Below, one piece after another: positions 13,208 through 26,100 of a stretch of DNA of 64,000 bases. Numbering within the stretch: position 1 is the first letter of the stretch; every line of letters begins with the position of its first letter. The notes under the pieces are model-generated. The model searched no databases, had not been told where the DNA came from, and was given only the letters and a program-made list of their open reading frames with translations. Source of the stretch: Metopolophium dirhodum (taxonomy: Eukaryota > Arthropoda > Insecta > Hemiptera > Aphididae); contig NC_083567.1 of NCBI RefSeq assembly GCF_019925205.1, positions 24,304,001 to 24,368,000 of the forward strand. The letters are read 5' to 3'. The position numbers were made by a program, and so were the translations under genes.

Positions 13208-13360
13208 GACGGCAGGGACTGGAACCTTTAGGATTTTTCCGGTTCTGGTTCCGGTTCGGTTCTTATAAAAAAATATAATAGGTTCCGGTTCCGATTCCGG
13301 TTCTTAAAATTACAAAATATGGGTTTTGGTTCCGGTTAATTCCGGTTCTTACCAGTTATA
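13208..13360. repeat. GGTTCC-rich element end
   Basis: Beginning at CAGGGACTGGAACC, the next 150 bases repeat the words GGTTCCGG and TCCGGTT many times. The start resembles hAT-type termini. No matching right end was found, so this is probably a truncated copy. Confidence 0.4.
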
Positions 13361-14395
13361 ACAATAAATTTTTTCAAAAATTACCTTATTGCTTATTAGG
13401 TAGATTTTTTACTCATAAAGTCATAACTTGACCCAGTCTTATAAAATATACTTTTAAAATTGAATTTAAATACAAATACAAATACATCCATTCAAAAAGT
13501 ATTTAAAATACATTCCAAATACTTTTTTAATTTTACTCAATTTATTTCAGTTTACAAAATTAATTTTTTAATTGCTAATTTAAAATAGTGTAATGTTAGT
13601 TTGTTACATTCATCCAGATATTATTAGAACTTTTTGAACTTCCTTCTTAAATTTATACCGGAAAATGAAAACTAATAATACTGGCTTTATAATAGTTTTG
13701 AAATCATTTATTATGAGGTGGGTAATTAAAAAATTAAACAGTTATTAATAAAATCAGAAATTAATTTAATAATTTTACTAGGTAAGAAATTATTAATTTA
13801 AGAAGTGTTTTCAATTTTCAAAAATGGTTTTAATTGATTAACAAGTGTACTGGGTTTAGGTCTTAGAAGTTGCTAATAACTAATAAGCAAAACATAAAAT
13901 TACAGTATGACCATAAGATTAACAAGTCGTAAATTACTCGTATGTGTAAATGTGTGAGTGTGTGACTGTGTTTGAGACTGTGAGACAGAGTTATAAATAA
14001 CTATATAAATATTATTTCTCGTAATAGTCGTAGATATTTGGTAAAGATTGTAGAAAAACACATCATTGTTGTCGACCATTCTCGGTACATTACCAATGAA
14101 AAATGCAACCCGTATGTGTGTAAATTAATCAGTCTCGGGCGTACCAATAATACGATTATTTCGAGTTAGAATATTAAAATACCACATCTTACTGTGTATA
14201 AAACAAAAATATTTCTGTGAAAAATAATTATTTGATTACAACAAAATCCAATTTAAATAAAATGTTCAATTATTTGAAATACAGGACTTTTTCTTAGAAA
14301 GTTAGAACCGATAAGAAATTTCTACCAGAAAAGTTAGAGAAGTTACAAACATTTAGTTTGGACAAAATAAAAATAAAATTGTAACTCATTTTCAA

Positions 14396-14432
14396 GCCCC
14401 CCCCCCCCATTGAAAAATCCTGCGTACGCCAC
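14396..14432 (-). repeat. hAT-like terminus fragment
   Basis: A C-run followed by CCTGCGTACGCCACTGG matches, inverted, the CAGTGGCGTA terminus of the element at 29026. Only one end is visible. Confidence 0.45.
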
Positions 14433-15568
14433 TGGCTTAGACACCGTGTGTTATGGCCAAATCGGGTGACTGTGGCCTCGAAGACGGTCTCCGGGGGCGC
14501 GTGGTAGGTATACGTTATCAATTAAATATTTCATATCAATATTATTAATTATTTGAAAAATGTCAAATAACAATATTAGGTATAATATTTAATTCATATT
14601 TCATAGCAAAATGTATAGCATTATACTGAAACTTACAATACCATGCATAAACAACTTTGAATATATGTATTAAAAAGGTCGTCGTCCGTGATCACTGGAA
14701 TAAAGAAATGGGTTGTTTCCGTTTTTTATAATATCGTAACAAATAAAGATACACGTTACCAACATCTTATCAGATTACGGATACATTATATTTATAATAC
14801 ATCTATTTTCAAAATGATTTTCGCTCACTGATATGTTACAATGTTACATCGATTTTAGCTAAATAACAGATGTTAATATTGTTGTTACTTATAGGTATAG
14901 GAAATATATTTATTGACAAATATCTAACACATTTTAATTCAATCAAGTCAATTTTATCTTAATAATTTATTATGTACTCGTATAAAGTAATTGTAAATTA
15001 ATCAGTGGTGTATTTCTTGGCAGTGAGGCCTCCTGACCTTTTATCAACTCTCTCTTATCTCTCGCTGAAAAACATTCCAAAGTATGTTTATAAACTTCAT
15101 CAATGTATAAAAAATAACTCTAAATGAAACTTTCTTTTTAACTTTTCCATTTTATTTTTAGACATTTAGAGGTATCTTTATTTTTTTCAGACATATTTAC
15201 CTTTTTTATATACCAAACGAATAGTTTTAGATTCTGAGTGGAGCGAAAGAATATATTGATTATTGTGTTCTTCTTTTTTTAAATTATTTTTTTTTGGCCT
15301 GTCATCATCTTTTGGGACAGTAAAAATGCTTCGAATTTCAACTTCAGTATCTTGTTGGATGGGAAAGTGCTAGTTGGTGCATTGACGAAGAAAAAATTCT
15401 CAGTAGTTTTCAAAAGCGCCAAGAAAAACAAATGAAAAATTACGGAAAAAACGGGAATTTTTACGCGAAATCCGATAGTTGTCAATAAAATGTTATTTGT
15501 TGGGTAAAAATGCGTGGAAATTTAATACAAGACTTCTGATTTATTTTTATTATAGTAGTTGAAAAATA

Positions 15569-16244
15569 CAGTAGTCGCCGCTTATTGGACTCACTTTGGG
15601 ACCCGACAATTTGAGTCGATTAACCAAATGAGCCAATAAGGCGAATGACTCAACAAAATTTAAAAAATTTAAAAACTTAAAAATATGTATTGAGATTTAA
15701 GGTATGTATAAGAATAAAAATCTAGCTATACGCAATTAAAAATAAAATAAAATTAATAAAATACATACATAATTAATAAAATAAATACATTTTTTGATAA
15801 AAATCCATCTAATGTTGATTGGATTTTCCCTTCTTCGGCCAACTTCATAATCATATCTTCATAAGATTTATGTTTCTCGAATACGTCAAAATCGCCTCTT
15901 TGCTGAATCCCTCTACGTAAAATTTGAAGCGCTTCTAGCATTTGTTTAGTTGATGGTGGTTTCTCATTAAATCCCCCTTTGTCGCTATCACCAGCCACAT
16001 TCTCTTTAAGCCGTTTTGACTGTATTTCACCACATATATCTTCCTCGGTAACGAGTTCGGTAGTTTGGACTTCTTCTTTATTTATCTAATTTTCAAATGA
16101 CCCTATTAACCAGTGTGTGAGTGGTGAGTCGAATAGACGAATTTTTTGCTGTGTGTTAGTATATGTGCGAATCGGGACCAGCCGTTTTGAGTCTAATAGG
16201 CGAATGAGTCAATTAACCGTGAGTCCAATAAGCGGCGATCACTG
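15569..16244. mobile_element. pogo/Tigger-like (Tc1/mariner superfamily) element, internally deleted
   Basis: A 676-base element with inverted termini CAGTAGTCGCCGCTTATTGG and CCAATAAGCGGCGATCACTG is flanked by TA on both sides. The uninterrupted target is preserved in E3, where GAAAAATATTAAAAAT occurs at 5338-5353; here the same sequence is split at its TA. Further in, both arms carry GACTCA/TGAGTC and AATGAGCC/GGCGAATGAGTC-type words. It retains only the end of a transposase-like frame on the minus strand. Confidence 0.88.
15753..16080 (-). pseudogene. C-terminal remnant of a pogo/Tigger-like transposase
   Basis: An open stretch of roughly 108 codons on the minus strand (stop at 15753) lies wholly inside the TA-flanked element. 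It reads EDICGEIQSKRLKEN..., then PPSTKQMLEALQILRRGIQQ, and ends near IQSTLDGFLSKN before an unrelated hydrophobic tail. An acidic stretch, an 'ALQILRR' helix and a 'TLDGFL'-like end resemble the C-terminal tails of pogo/Tigger/jerky-type DDE transposases. The DNA-binding and DDE catalytic regions are absent, so the protein cannot be an active transposase. The family call rests on recalled pattern plus the TA duplication; alignment was not possible. Confidence 0.6.
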
Positions 16245-16584
16245 TATTAAAAATGAGTACAATTTTTTTTTATAAGCATTTAAGGTTTAAATTTTGGCAA
16301 AATGTATCATATTTATTAAAATGTTATAATTATTTTGTAGTTAAAAATTTATAAAATATTCAACTTTTATAGCTAAGGATTGAAAATTTAAATCAGGGTT
16401 CCACGTAAAAAGGTTATAAAATTACTTTACTCACAATAATATCATAAAATATACTTGGTGGCAGTATCATAGGCTGACTGACCGTCTTCGCTCAGAATCG
16501 TTTTTCTTATACAATGATGTTACCTATATCATTGAATTCAAATTTAACACCATCCATTACAGTGATCCACTTGTAACCTACTGG

Positions 16585-17195
16585 CATTGCATGTTTGTTA
16601 AAAGAACCACCTTCAGTCTTTATAATACATTTTTATATTAGGTGATGTAATATTTTTTACACACAATAATATGTCTATAATAAACACAAACCATTAGTAA
16701 TGGCCGTTTTTTTTGCATCAAGATTCAATTTTTAGTCACATTTTTAAAAGTTATACCCACTGTGCGCAAGTAGGTACTGGGAAAACAATTTAAAAATGTT
16801 TCCGCTACAGAAACTATAAGCATTCTGGTATAGGTCTCCTTTGCCGTGGTTGAATTGGCATGGGTGATATTAATTAATTAAAAATTAAAACTTTTTATTG
16901 TCACATTAACGAAAACATCACTAAAAGTGTACTTACCTAATATTATCAAAATACCTTAAGTTGTTTTAGTTTTTCACAAATCACATACAATACATATATA
17001 AATCAAACACAATTTATTTTACTCATATTATTATTAAGATAAATATTATCACACTAATTTATGAGTAAAAAGTCTTGCAACTAATTTTTTACAATTAATT
17101 ACAATATATTTTATGGTATTGAATACCCTTCTTCATTGAACAATATTATTAAACACAGTAATGATTCAGATTACATTGACAAATAGTGTAGTTCA
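16585..17195. other. 3' flank of transporter copy B
   Basis: AT-rich sequence with no gene. It includes the likely 3'UTR of copy B and the poly(A) signal at 17013-17018. Confidence 0.4.
17013..17018 (-). other. Candidate poly(A) signal of transporter copy B
   Basis: AATAAA on the minus strand, about 180 bases downstream of the copy B stop codon. It is the first canonical hexamer I saw there. Confidence 0.45.
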
Positions 17196-20100
17196 TCATC
17201 GAGGCCTGGTCATTTTGAGATACGATAAAAATAAGAATCCTATTCCAAGAGAGACGTCTAAACCACCAATGAACAAAAACTGAAAAACAAGTAGTGGTAC
17301 CTATAAATATTGTGTTATAATAAGAATAATATGTAATATATTAAAGTATATATTTGAGTTTATAACGTAAGTCGTAACTCGTAACATATAATTGAAGTTT
17401 TAACTTACCCGACCGGGAATAGAAATATCCAAGAAATTCATTTGGACGAAAAATATTGTCATGAAGGTGGATATTAATAAAGACCCAAATAAATTAACTC
17501 CATATACTAGAGAATAACACTGATTCTTCAGGCGTTTTGCAATTTCGGAGCTTGAAAAAAAATAAATATTATTTAGTAGGTAATTAGTTTATAGATGAGT
17601 ATGAAGCGTGTCAACCTTTAAAATTAGTTATGATACCTAGGTAACTGTTTTATTTGATATTTTCAAAAGTGTACATACAGATTTTAATATTTTATACTTA
17701 CAAATTTGAGACAAATACCATTTGACTAACTATACCGTATAAAATATACGATAAATATATCAAAAACAAATGGTCGTGATAATAACATGACATCATAAGA
17801 ATGCCCATAATAGAGGAGCAAATCGCTGTAACGGCATCACCGTAATAAGTCCAATCTAACTGCACCTTTCCAATTAGATAGGCACCCACAGCTCCTGTAA
17901 ACGCAATATTTATGCATCAAAAAATTAATTAATAGATAAATCCTGGGTAAATTGCCTATACAATCGTGAAATACACAATGTATAGGTACATAATATATAG
18001 ATATTTACATTTTAGGATCTGAGCGTTGAAATAAATGGGTATTGGTTTTACAATGATAATAATATAATGTGTGTTTTTTGTGTGTTTGACTTTAAAAGCA
18101 GTAAAAATGCTTTGATTTTCAATTTTGAATGTGGTTTCTTGTAGCAAATTGGATCTAGTTGGTACTTGCGGGGAAAAAGAGTGTCAAAAATACATAGTAC
18201 TTTTCTAAATAATAGGGGAAACAAGGAAATACAATTATTACAAAACGGGAATGTATACTTAAGGGGGCTGGTGCGTAATGCATTCTAGGAGTAAAAACTA
18301 GGCATTTTATATTTCAGTTTATATGGGTCTTGTGAATGTGTTGAAAGTAAATGAACATTAGTGTGTATAATTCCTAGTACCGATCACGTTGTTAGGGGCA
18401 TCATAGTGACCGTATACGGCTGTAATTTTACCTACGCGCATACACATGTCACCACATATTATTACTTTATACAATTACAAACATTTTTTTTCAACAAATA
18501 CTGCCAGTAACTTTAATCAGTACGCTCAGTAGGATTTTCCGATTTAAATTTCGAAAGCAGATTTGAATTTTCCTCTAAATTTACTATGTTTTAACTATCG
18601 TACATTATTCATATTCTATATAAATGTATTTAAATTTGAATTATAAATATGATCTATTTTTACTCTTTTTGTTAGTAAATTTCTAAGTAAAAAAAAAAAT
18701 AAAAATAAAAAAATGAAATTGTCAAAGCATAGATAGTTTAGTGACGAATTCAAATCTGCTTTCAGAATTAATATGAGAACATTATATTGGGCGTAGTGAT
18801 TGAAGTCGTGAGCTATGTTTTCGACCGAAAATGAATCACGCTCCAGCCCCCCAGCCCCCTTAACCCACTCAAAACAAGTGTTTGACAAAATCGATTTTTT
18901 TTCTTGTACGTAATTTAAAAATGAACAAACGAAGAGACTTTGATTTTAACCAAATATTTATATCATCATTTTTTAAACATGATATTGTATAACTTTCAAA
19001 ATATTTTGGCTATTTTTTAGTTTATTTGTAAATATATTTAAATGTCGACTTTTTTTAATTTTGTATCGATTTATTTATGAGTAAGGTGGTGTCTATAGAG
19101 TCACTGTAATAGATGTGCTACATTTGAATTCAATGATATGAAATCATTGTTACGAAAAACGATTCTGAGCGAATACAGTCTTTACTATTATTACTTAGTA
19201 TATTTTATGATAACATTGTGATAAAAGTAATTTATTTTACTATTAGGCATTAGTACATGTAAAACAGTAGGTTAAAATTCATTTTTGAAATTGGAAAAAG
19301 TGGACTGGGGCCAATCTTAAGTAGACATAATAACGAATTTAAATTTGTTTTTAAAAGTATTATCGCATTACTAAATTGATCAGTATGATGGAATAAAAAT
19401 TGGACGTTTTGGCTAAAATAACTGTTTAATATAATATTATAAATTAAAGTATTTTCTCGGCTAGCCCCGCATCATGTCATAAAAAACTTAGTTTCAATAA
19501 TTTACCAATTTTCGTGTTTTTGATGAATTTTGTGAAAAATTTATCTTCAGACCCTCATAAAAAATTATTGTAGATTTACGCTCAAATTTTTCGAATTTCC
19601 ACTAACAAAAACTTGTGAAGACCGTTGTATTACATTTTCAAGTTTTTTGAGGAAGCGAAACATTTTTTATCGACATTATTTAAATAAAAAACTAATAAAA
19701 TTCAAAATCTTCTTATGCCTCAAAAAGAATTGCAATATTTCGAAATTTTTATAGTGCATAGAAATTGCTAATATTATAAACATTATGTGAATATGGCATA
19801 CATCTATTTGGTAATTTAGAGTTACAATAAAAAATAAAATCGAATTTTTTCAAAAACTGATTTGGGAGCATTTTTACTGTTCCAAAAGAAAAAAAACACG
19901 TCAATGTAAAATCATTACATTCATCACTCCGCTCAGAATCTAAAATACAAAATTACAAACCACACAAACTAATTGTTGCCTCCGCGTATCCGTTTAACAA
20001 GACATCATGATTACCAGGTTTATTGACGATGTACGTGTACAATACATTCATGTTAGTTATAATCTACAATAATCAATAATAATAAAAGCATAAATGTTAC

Positions 20101-23100
20101 AGATTTACATATTTTATTTTTTAAGTACCTACACAAATTTATATTATTTCCATTTTCCTTACATTGGTATAAATACAAACTTAAGTTTATTATATGATAA
20201 TAAAAATTTGTATGCCGCAATGCGGGGAATTCGGAATAGTACCTAATACAATATAATTCGTTACCGTCATGGCAGAACCACGTAACTGACATTTTCATTA
20301 AAATCTACTTTTTTGCATTATCTTATAGAAACAAGTGTTCTGAATTACCTAAAACAATCAATATATCACCTAAAAAATCGATATAAAGCATAAAATAAAA
20401 GTGAGAAGTATAGGGATAAGCACTTAGATCATAATATACTATATTATTATCTAAGGTTAAGCGTATGGTATATACAATTCGGTAATAAATTGTCAATTCC
20501 ATGGTTATGCCATGTCGGTCATTATGCATAGGTTCATAAGTTATGATACCTATGTAGGTATTTTTTATTTTATTTAACTATTATAAAATATTATAAGTAT
20601 AAAAATGCTAAATAAAACAATTGTATTATTAGTACATCTTAAGTAATTAAATATAAATGATTTTCTAATGTGGAGGGGCCAAGGGTGGGTATAAGGTACC
20701 TAATTTATAGGTTATATTATCCCTCAAGGCCTTTTCTACTGTGGTTTTTTTTGTAATTTATTTGTTTTTCTATTGTTTATTATTTACTATCAGTATTAAG
20801 TTATTTTTTACATTGATTAAAACCTATTTTATTATTTAATAATAATAAAAATAAATAATTAATAGTATTTTATAATACCCACCCAATGCAGTTTTTGAAT
20901 TATATTTATTGATACATCCTAATTCTTAGTAAAATAGTATATTTATTGAAAATATGTTAATACATAATTATTAGGTATTATTAGGCGATTAGGTACTTTT
21001 ATACCTGAAAATGTGATCCCATACTGATTATGTACCAAATAGACCGTTTTAGCACGACTGTATTCGAGTATGAAGTTTTAAAGTCGAACAATAATCCTTT
21101 GAAAGTATTTTCCATTGCAGTGTTGTACTTAATAGATTGCATTATAACCTAGATAAAAAAAAATTGAAATAATAATTACATAATCAAGTCAAGGCACTTG
21201 GCACCGTTATCTGGTGTAATTTTCTTATGTTGGTTTGTGTTAGGTATGAACACCGATTTTCTTAACAATAACACGATTACCTACGATATTTTTTTCACGA
21301 ATTTCCATTTTATTTTTTAGGCCATTTTCGAGAAGTCTGGTTTTTTCATTAAGCACATTCTCCATTCGAAAAGAATGTTTTTTTTTCGTCGGAAATAGAC
21401 AAGCGCAAATTACAGCTAAGAACATAGCTGAAAACAAGTAAAAATGTTTTTATTATAAACAAATGCGTATTTAATAATAAAGAGCAGCTAAAAGTTCATG
21501 TTACGTGAATTAACTAATGAGAATAAATCACATAAAAATATAATATATTATGTATAATACACGAGATTTTATAGTAGTGTACCAAATGGGATGTATTTTC
21601 GAAACCCGTGAATATAATAATTATTATAGGTACCATTCATATTATTATCCTCTGTCATTTATGCATAATATTCGGTATCGTGTGGCACTCATACCTACGT
21701 TACCAAAAAAATAAAAATAAAATACCATTACAAATGTACAACCTAGGAAGACAACAAATTATTACCTTTAGCCTTTTGGCTTTAATATAACAAAAATTAT
21801 AATTATACCTACAGGTTCTTCCAGGAAACATCGAAAATATTATGAGATTCAAATGAGTAAAAAATTGTACTTACAAAATTGTTTTATCGAAAACAGTAAT
21901 TACTTTAAATTCTATTAAGAGTCCAAGGGTTAAAAATATCATGTCTTGAAATTAATTTTCGAAAGATGGTGTCCATATTTTGTTCGTATAAGCAGGGCTG
22001 TCCTTAGAATTTGCGAGGCCCAGGGCAAAAACCAATTTTTAAACCAATTTTACCACTTCTTTACAAACGCGAAGCCTCCCAATGTAAGTAAAAAGCACGA
22101 GGCCCAGGCCTTGCTCGCCCCCCTAAGGACGGCCCTGCGTATATAGGTACATTAACCTAACCTTAATCATTTTTTTAAAACGCTCTCATGGCAACTTAAG
22201 TACTAAACGTTGTAAACCGATTTACTGGTTAGTAATGGCCGTTCATTGTACATACAAATATACCATGGTCCGCCGCAATAACCTGCTTTATAGTGCCTTC
22301 ACTATGTTTCAATTTTTCCGTTTTCCTTGTTTTCCTGTACCTACTTATAGTTCCAATCCAAAATATGTGCACTGTGCATGCAATCTAACGCACGTTAAAT
22401 GCCAAAAAGTAGACGACCAATACCGATTTGACTAAACAATTGATAATTTAATGGTTCAATATAATTTAATATGAACCCACCATGGTCCATGGACCACTAA
22501 ATATTGTTTAAGGAACCATTAGCTCTCTATATGCATTTGTAAATGTTATTAGTGATTGTTTATGTAACGCGGGGGGACAAGTATACTATAATGTAGAATA
22601 GGTAATATAAAAACCAATCACAAATTACATGAATTCGACTAAATAAAATGGTAGGTACTACAGATAAATAATTACCGGATGCATTGAAATACGGTAGAAT
22701 TGTATAAATTCCTCCAGTCGTGCTGACAATTATTTGCGAAAGTACAGAACCGCAGAAAATGCCTAGCTGTAGGCTGACTGAGATAATGCTGGTCGCCTTT
22801 TGATACTGTTGCCTGTCACTAATTTGACTGTACAAATAGCTGAAACCCAATATGTAGGCGTTCGATGTTGCACCAATGCCAGCCACACCGACCTGTAGTA
22901 GGTATAGCAGTAGTATTATTTAAGGGTTGTTGTCAGTGAAAACTAATGACAAGTGACAACGTCGTTAATACACACACAAATCTACGTTTATCGTATTATC
23001 TGTAACAATTGCCAGGTACTATAATTTAGGTTCTATATTATGTTGTATACTTAATTGGCATAGGTACTAACCCGCAAATGTATCAAACTCGGCGAACCTG

Positions 23101-26100
23101 ACATGAGGATATAGGCGATAAATGAACAAACCGTATAGGCTATGATGGCCGGTTTGTAAAAGTATTCGGAAACGGCTAACATTATTACAGTTGCAGTGAG
23201 AGCTGAATACGATCTGATTGACTCCATAGAATTAGCCACCTAGTGTAAAAGATTGTATGATACTATCAATTATCGTTGTATAGTTACCTATCAAACGTAA
23301 GCGGTAAGTGTGTATAAGTTACAGCCAATAGACTACGTACTGTAGTTGTAGTCAACAGTTGGGAGCAACATTAAGTATTGAAAGCAAAGCGATATTTAAC
23401 AAGTTTTAAAATATTGTGATGTTCCTTTAACTTTAAAATTATTATTTTGGTACCTAATTAAGTGTAATACAGTACGTTAGGACTTGGTGACTGGTGTTAT
23501 GATGAAATATACATAGTAGTACAATATTATTTGCACTTCTATTAAACGAAGCACTTTGATATTTTATTATTTATTTATATTGTATTACTTATATTGGCAA
23601 GCAGTTAAGATTAGAATCAATAGAACATATTAAATGTGCATTAACCAATTAGTATTTCAATTTAATATAAATTAAGTATTCACCTCAGTACCTACCTAAC
23701 TAGGTTATCTGTATGATGATACGGATAACTTACTATAATGATTTGTACACAAAGACATCGATACTATACTCGTGTCAAACAATTAAATTCAATAAGTACT
23801 TAAAATAATGTAAATAACTAAACAGGAAGAATATTTATTTGTTTTTAACTATCTGAAAACTGATAGATTAACAAAAATAGTACCTAGATACCCTATACAA
23901 TCTTAGTAGACAATAAATATCTCATTATCTAATAGATATAATTTGTGCCTACACAATTTTTCAAGGTTCTATAAAACTATATCGTTTATTGTTTTTATAA
24001 TTTAATGGTTTTGCATTAAAATATTTATATCATGTCATTATTATTCAAATATTTGTCAATGGAAGTTGAAAATATATTATTATCTTTTTCCTTATCACTA
24101 CAGTCTACTATTATATATTTATATAGGTAAGACGTAAGGCTGAAGTTCTCTTCTAAAAACTGCAATATGGTAATAACTAATAATAAATAATGTACATTTA
24201 AAAAAAAAAAATGTTACATTTTCTTAAAAATTTAAAATAGTATAAAATATATTTATACAAACATATTTTTAATTGAGTTTTAATCATATAAAAAAAAATA
24301 GTTCTAAAAGGATTTAATTGCATTGTAATTATGTGATAATAATAGGTCATTCGATCATGGTCATATTTTGATTAGAAATATTTGTTGTTACAGTTATTTT
24401 AATAATATAAAATATATAATAGGTATTTATATTATAATTCTTACGATACGTTTCATTATTAACTATTAACTAACCTCTATTATGTACCTACCGACATAAT
24501 AAATAATTGCAAATAATTATTATTTACACTATTATACACATATATAAATATGGACTACTAAAACATAATTTAATATAATCTGACTATAAAGTATTTTATA
24601 CATTCAGCAATAAAAAAATGTACGAAATCATTTTTAATATTTAAAATAAAATTATTTTATTCACAACGTAACATTTTAAATTTTAAACTAAATCGATTCT
24701 CTGAAATATATATAATCTGAAGTACCTAATAAAAGAAAAATACATTTTCATTACCTTTAATTAACTAAACTAACAGAGAGCCGCATGTCTGATGTACCTA
24801 ACATGAGTAAGTACTTAATGGGATACATACAAGTGGAGCGAACTTTAAACCTAGAAGCCAGGCGAAGAGTACCTATTAGATTTTCAAGATATTTTTTTTG
24901 TAAAATTTAAATTTTCCAAAAACATAAACTATTATATATAAATAAAAAATACTTTTCGAGATGATGATAATTAGGTAAGTAACTGTTAAAAAAAAAATCG
25001 CCCGGCATGATGATTTTCATTAAAACGATTAACTTAATCAACACTTATCTCCAATAAAAAACTGAGGTTTCAGTGACTAATGACCATTAGTTTATTAGAA
25101 AATCTAATGCGAGTTTACCATATTATGCCCATATATAATATATATATATATACATACAGAGTGATCCATTTAATTGCAAAAAAAAATATTATATTTTTCA
25201 CTCTTTTTTTTTTTAGTGTTTAGTTTTTTTGAATGACCATTTTTAATTTCTTATTCTGAAGTAAAATATTATTTGGAGTATTTCAATCTATAAATATCAA
25301 ATTTTGGAAAAGTAGTTCATTGGTTATAAGTTATAATACTTAGAAGTTTAGTTGAACGGAGTAATGGACGATATTTTGTGGGGTGTAATTAAAAATGTAT
25401 GGTGTCATTCAAAGAGAAAAAACTAAAGAAATTATAATGATAAAAAATAATAAAAATATTATTTTTTTTCAGAAATTATCTTTTTAAATGACATCATCAA
25501 ATTATATAAAAAAAAACATTTTCATATTGAGTGTAGACACCTAAATGAATCACCTGGTATAATATTATTTTTTAAATTCTTTTTCATATTTTTAATTCAT
25601 CAGGGTACATTGGAAGGTACCTACTGTATCTCACTGAAATTTGAAGACTCATAACCTACTTTTCGGTTTGTTTTAACTATTTTTTCGTGTATTATTGTTA
25701 CCAACATACTACTACCATTACTATTCAAAACATCTATAGGTAATAATTTATAATCATGTTGTGAGTTTTCTGTACACTGTACAGTATACCTATGCATAAT
25801 ATTGCCAGAAACTATAAATTGACTATAAATTAGTAATTTATTATATAATCTTAAAGTATTAACGTTTTTGAAAACATTATTTTTATGTGAAGTATAATAT
25901 TTTACAATAATATGTTCTATTTCTATCATCATCATTTTTTAATTTTTACTTTTTGAATAACAGCGTACATTTTTTTCATATTCTGTAGTACATATAACAA
26001 TTTTCTGTAAAGATCAATATATTACAAATATTGAGTTTTGACGATTAATTACTATGTATTTAAATGTTTAAGTTTATTTTTATAAATTATTGAAGTTCTT

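Larger units (their letters stand above)
15225..16584 (-). repeat. Dispersed repeat family E, copy E4 (host of a nested transposon)
   Basis: The copy runs from TTTTAGATTCTGAG to the shared CCACTTGTAACCTACTG segment. It is interrupted at 15569-16244 by a pogo-like insertion. Without the insertion it would be about 680 bases long. Confidence 0.7.

Noticed and set aside
18616..18888. 90-codon minus-strand frame
   Set aside because: It overlaps the TTAA-flanked MITE, crosses its right end, and is low-complexity.
25621..25935. 104-codon minus-strand frame in the long intron of copy B
   Set aside because: No recognisable motif, codon pattern or splice support; expected by chance in sequence of this composition.
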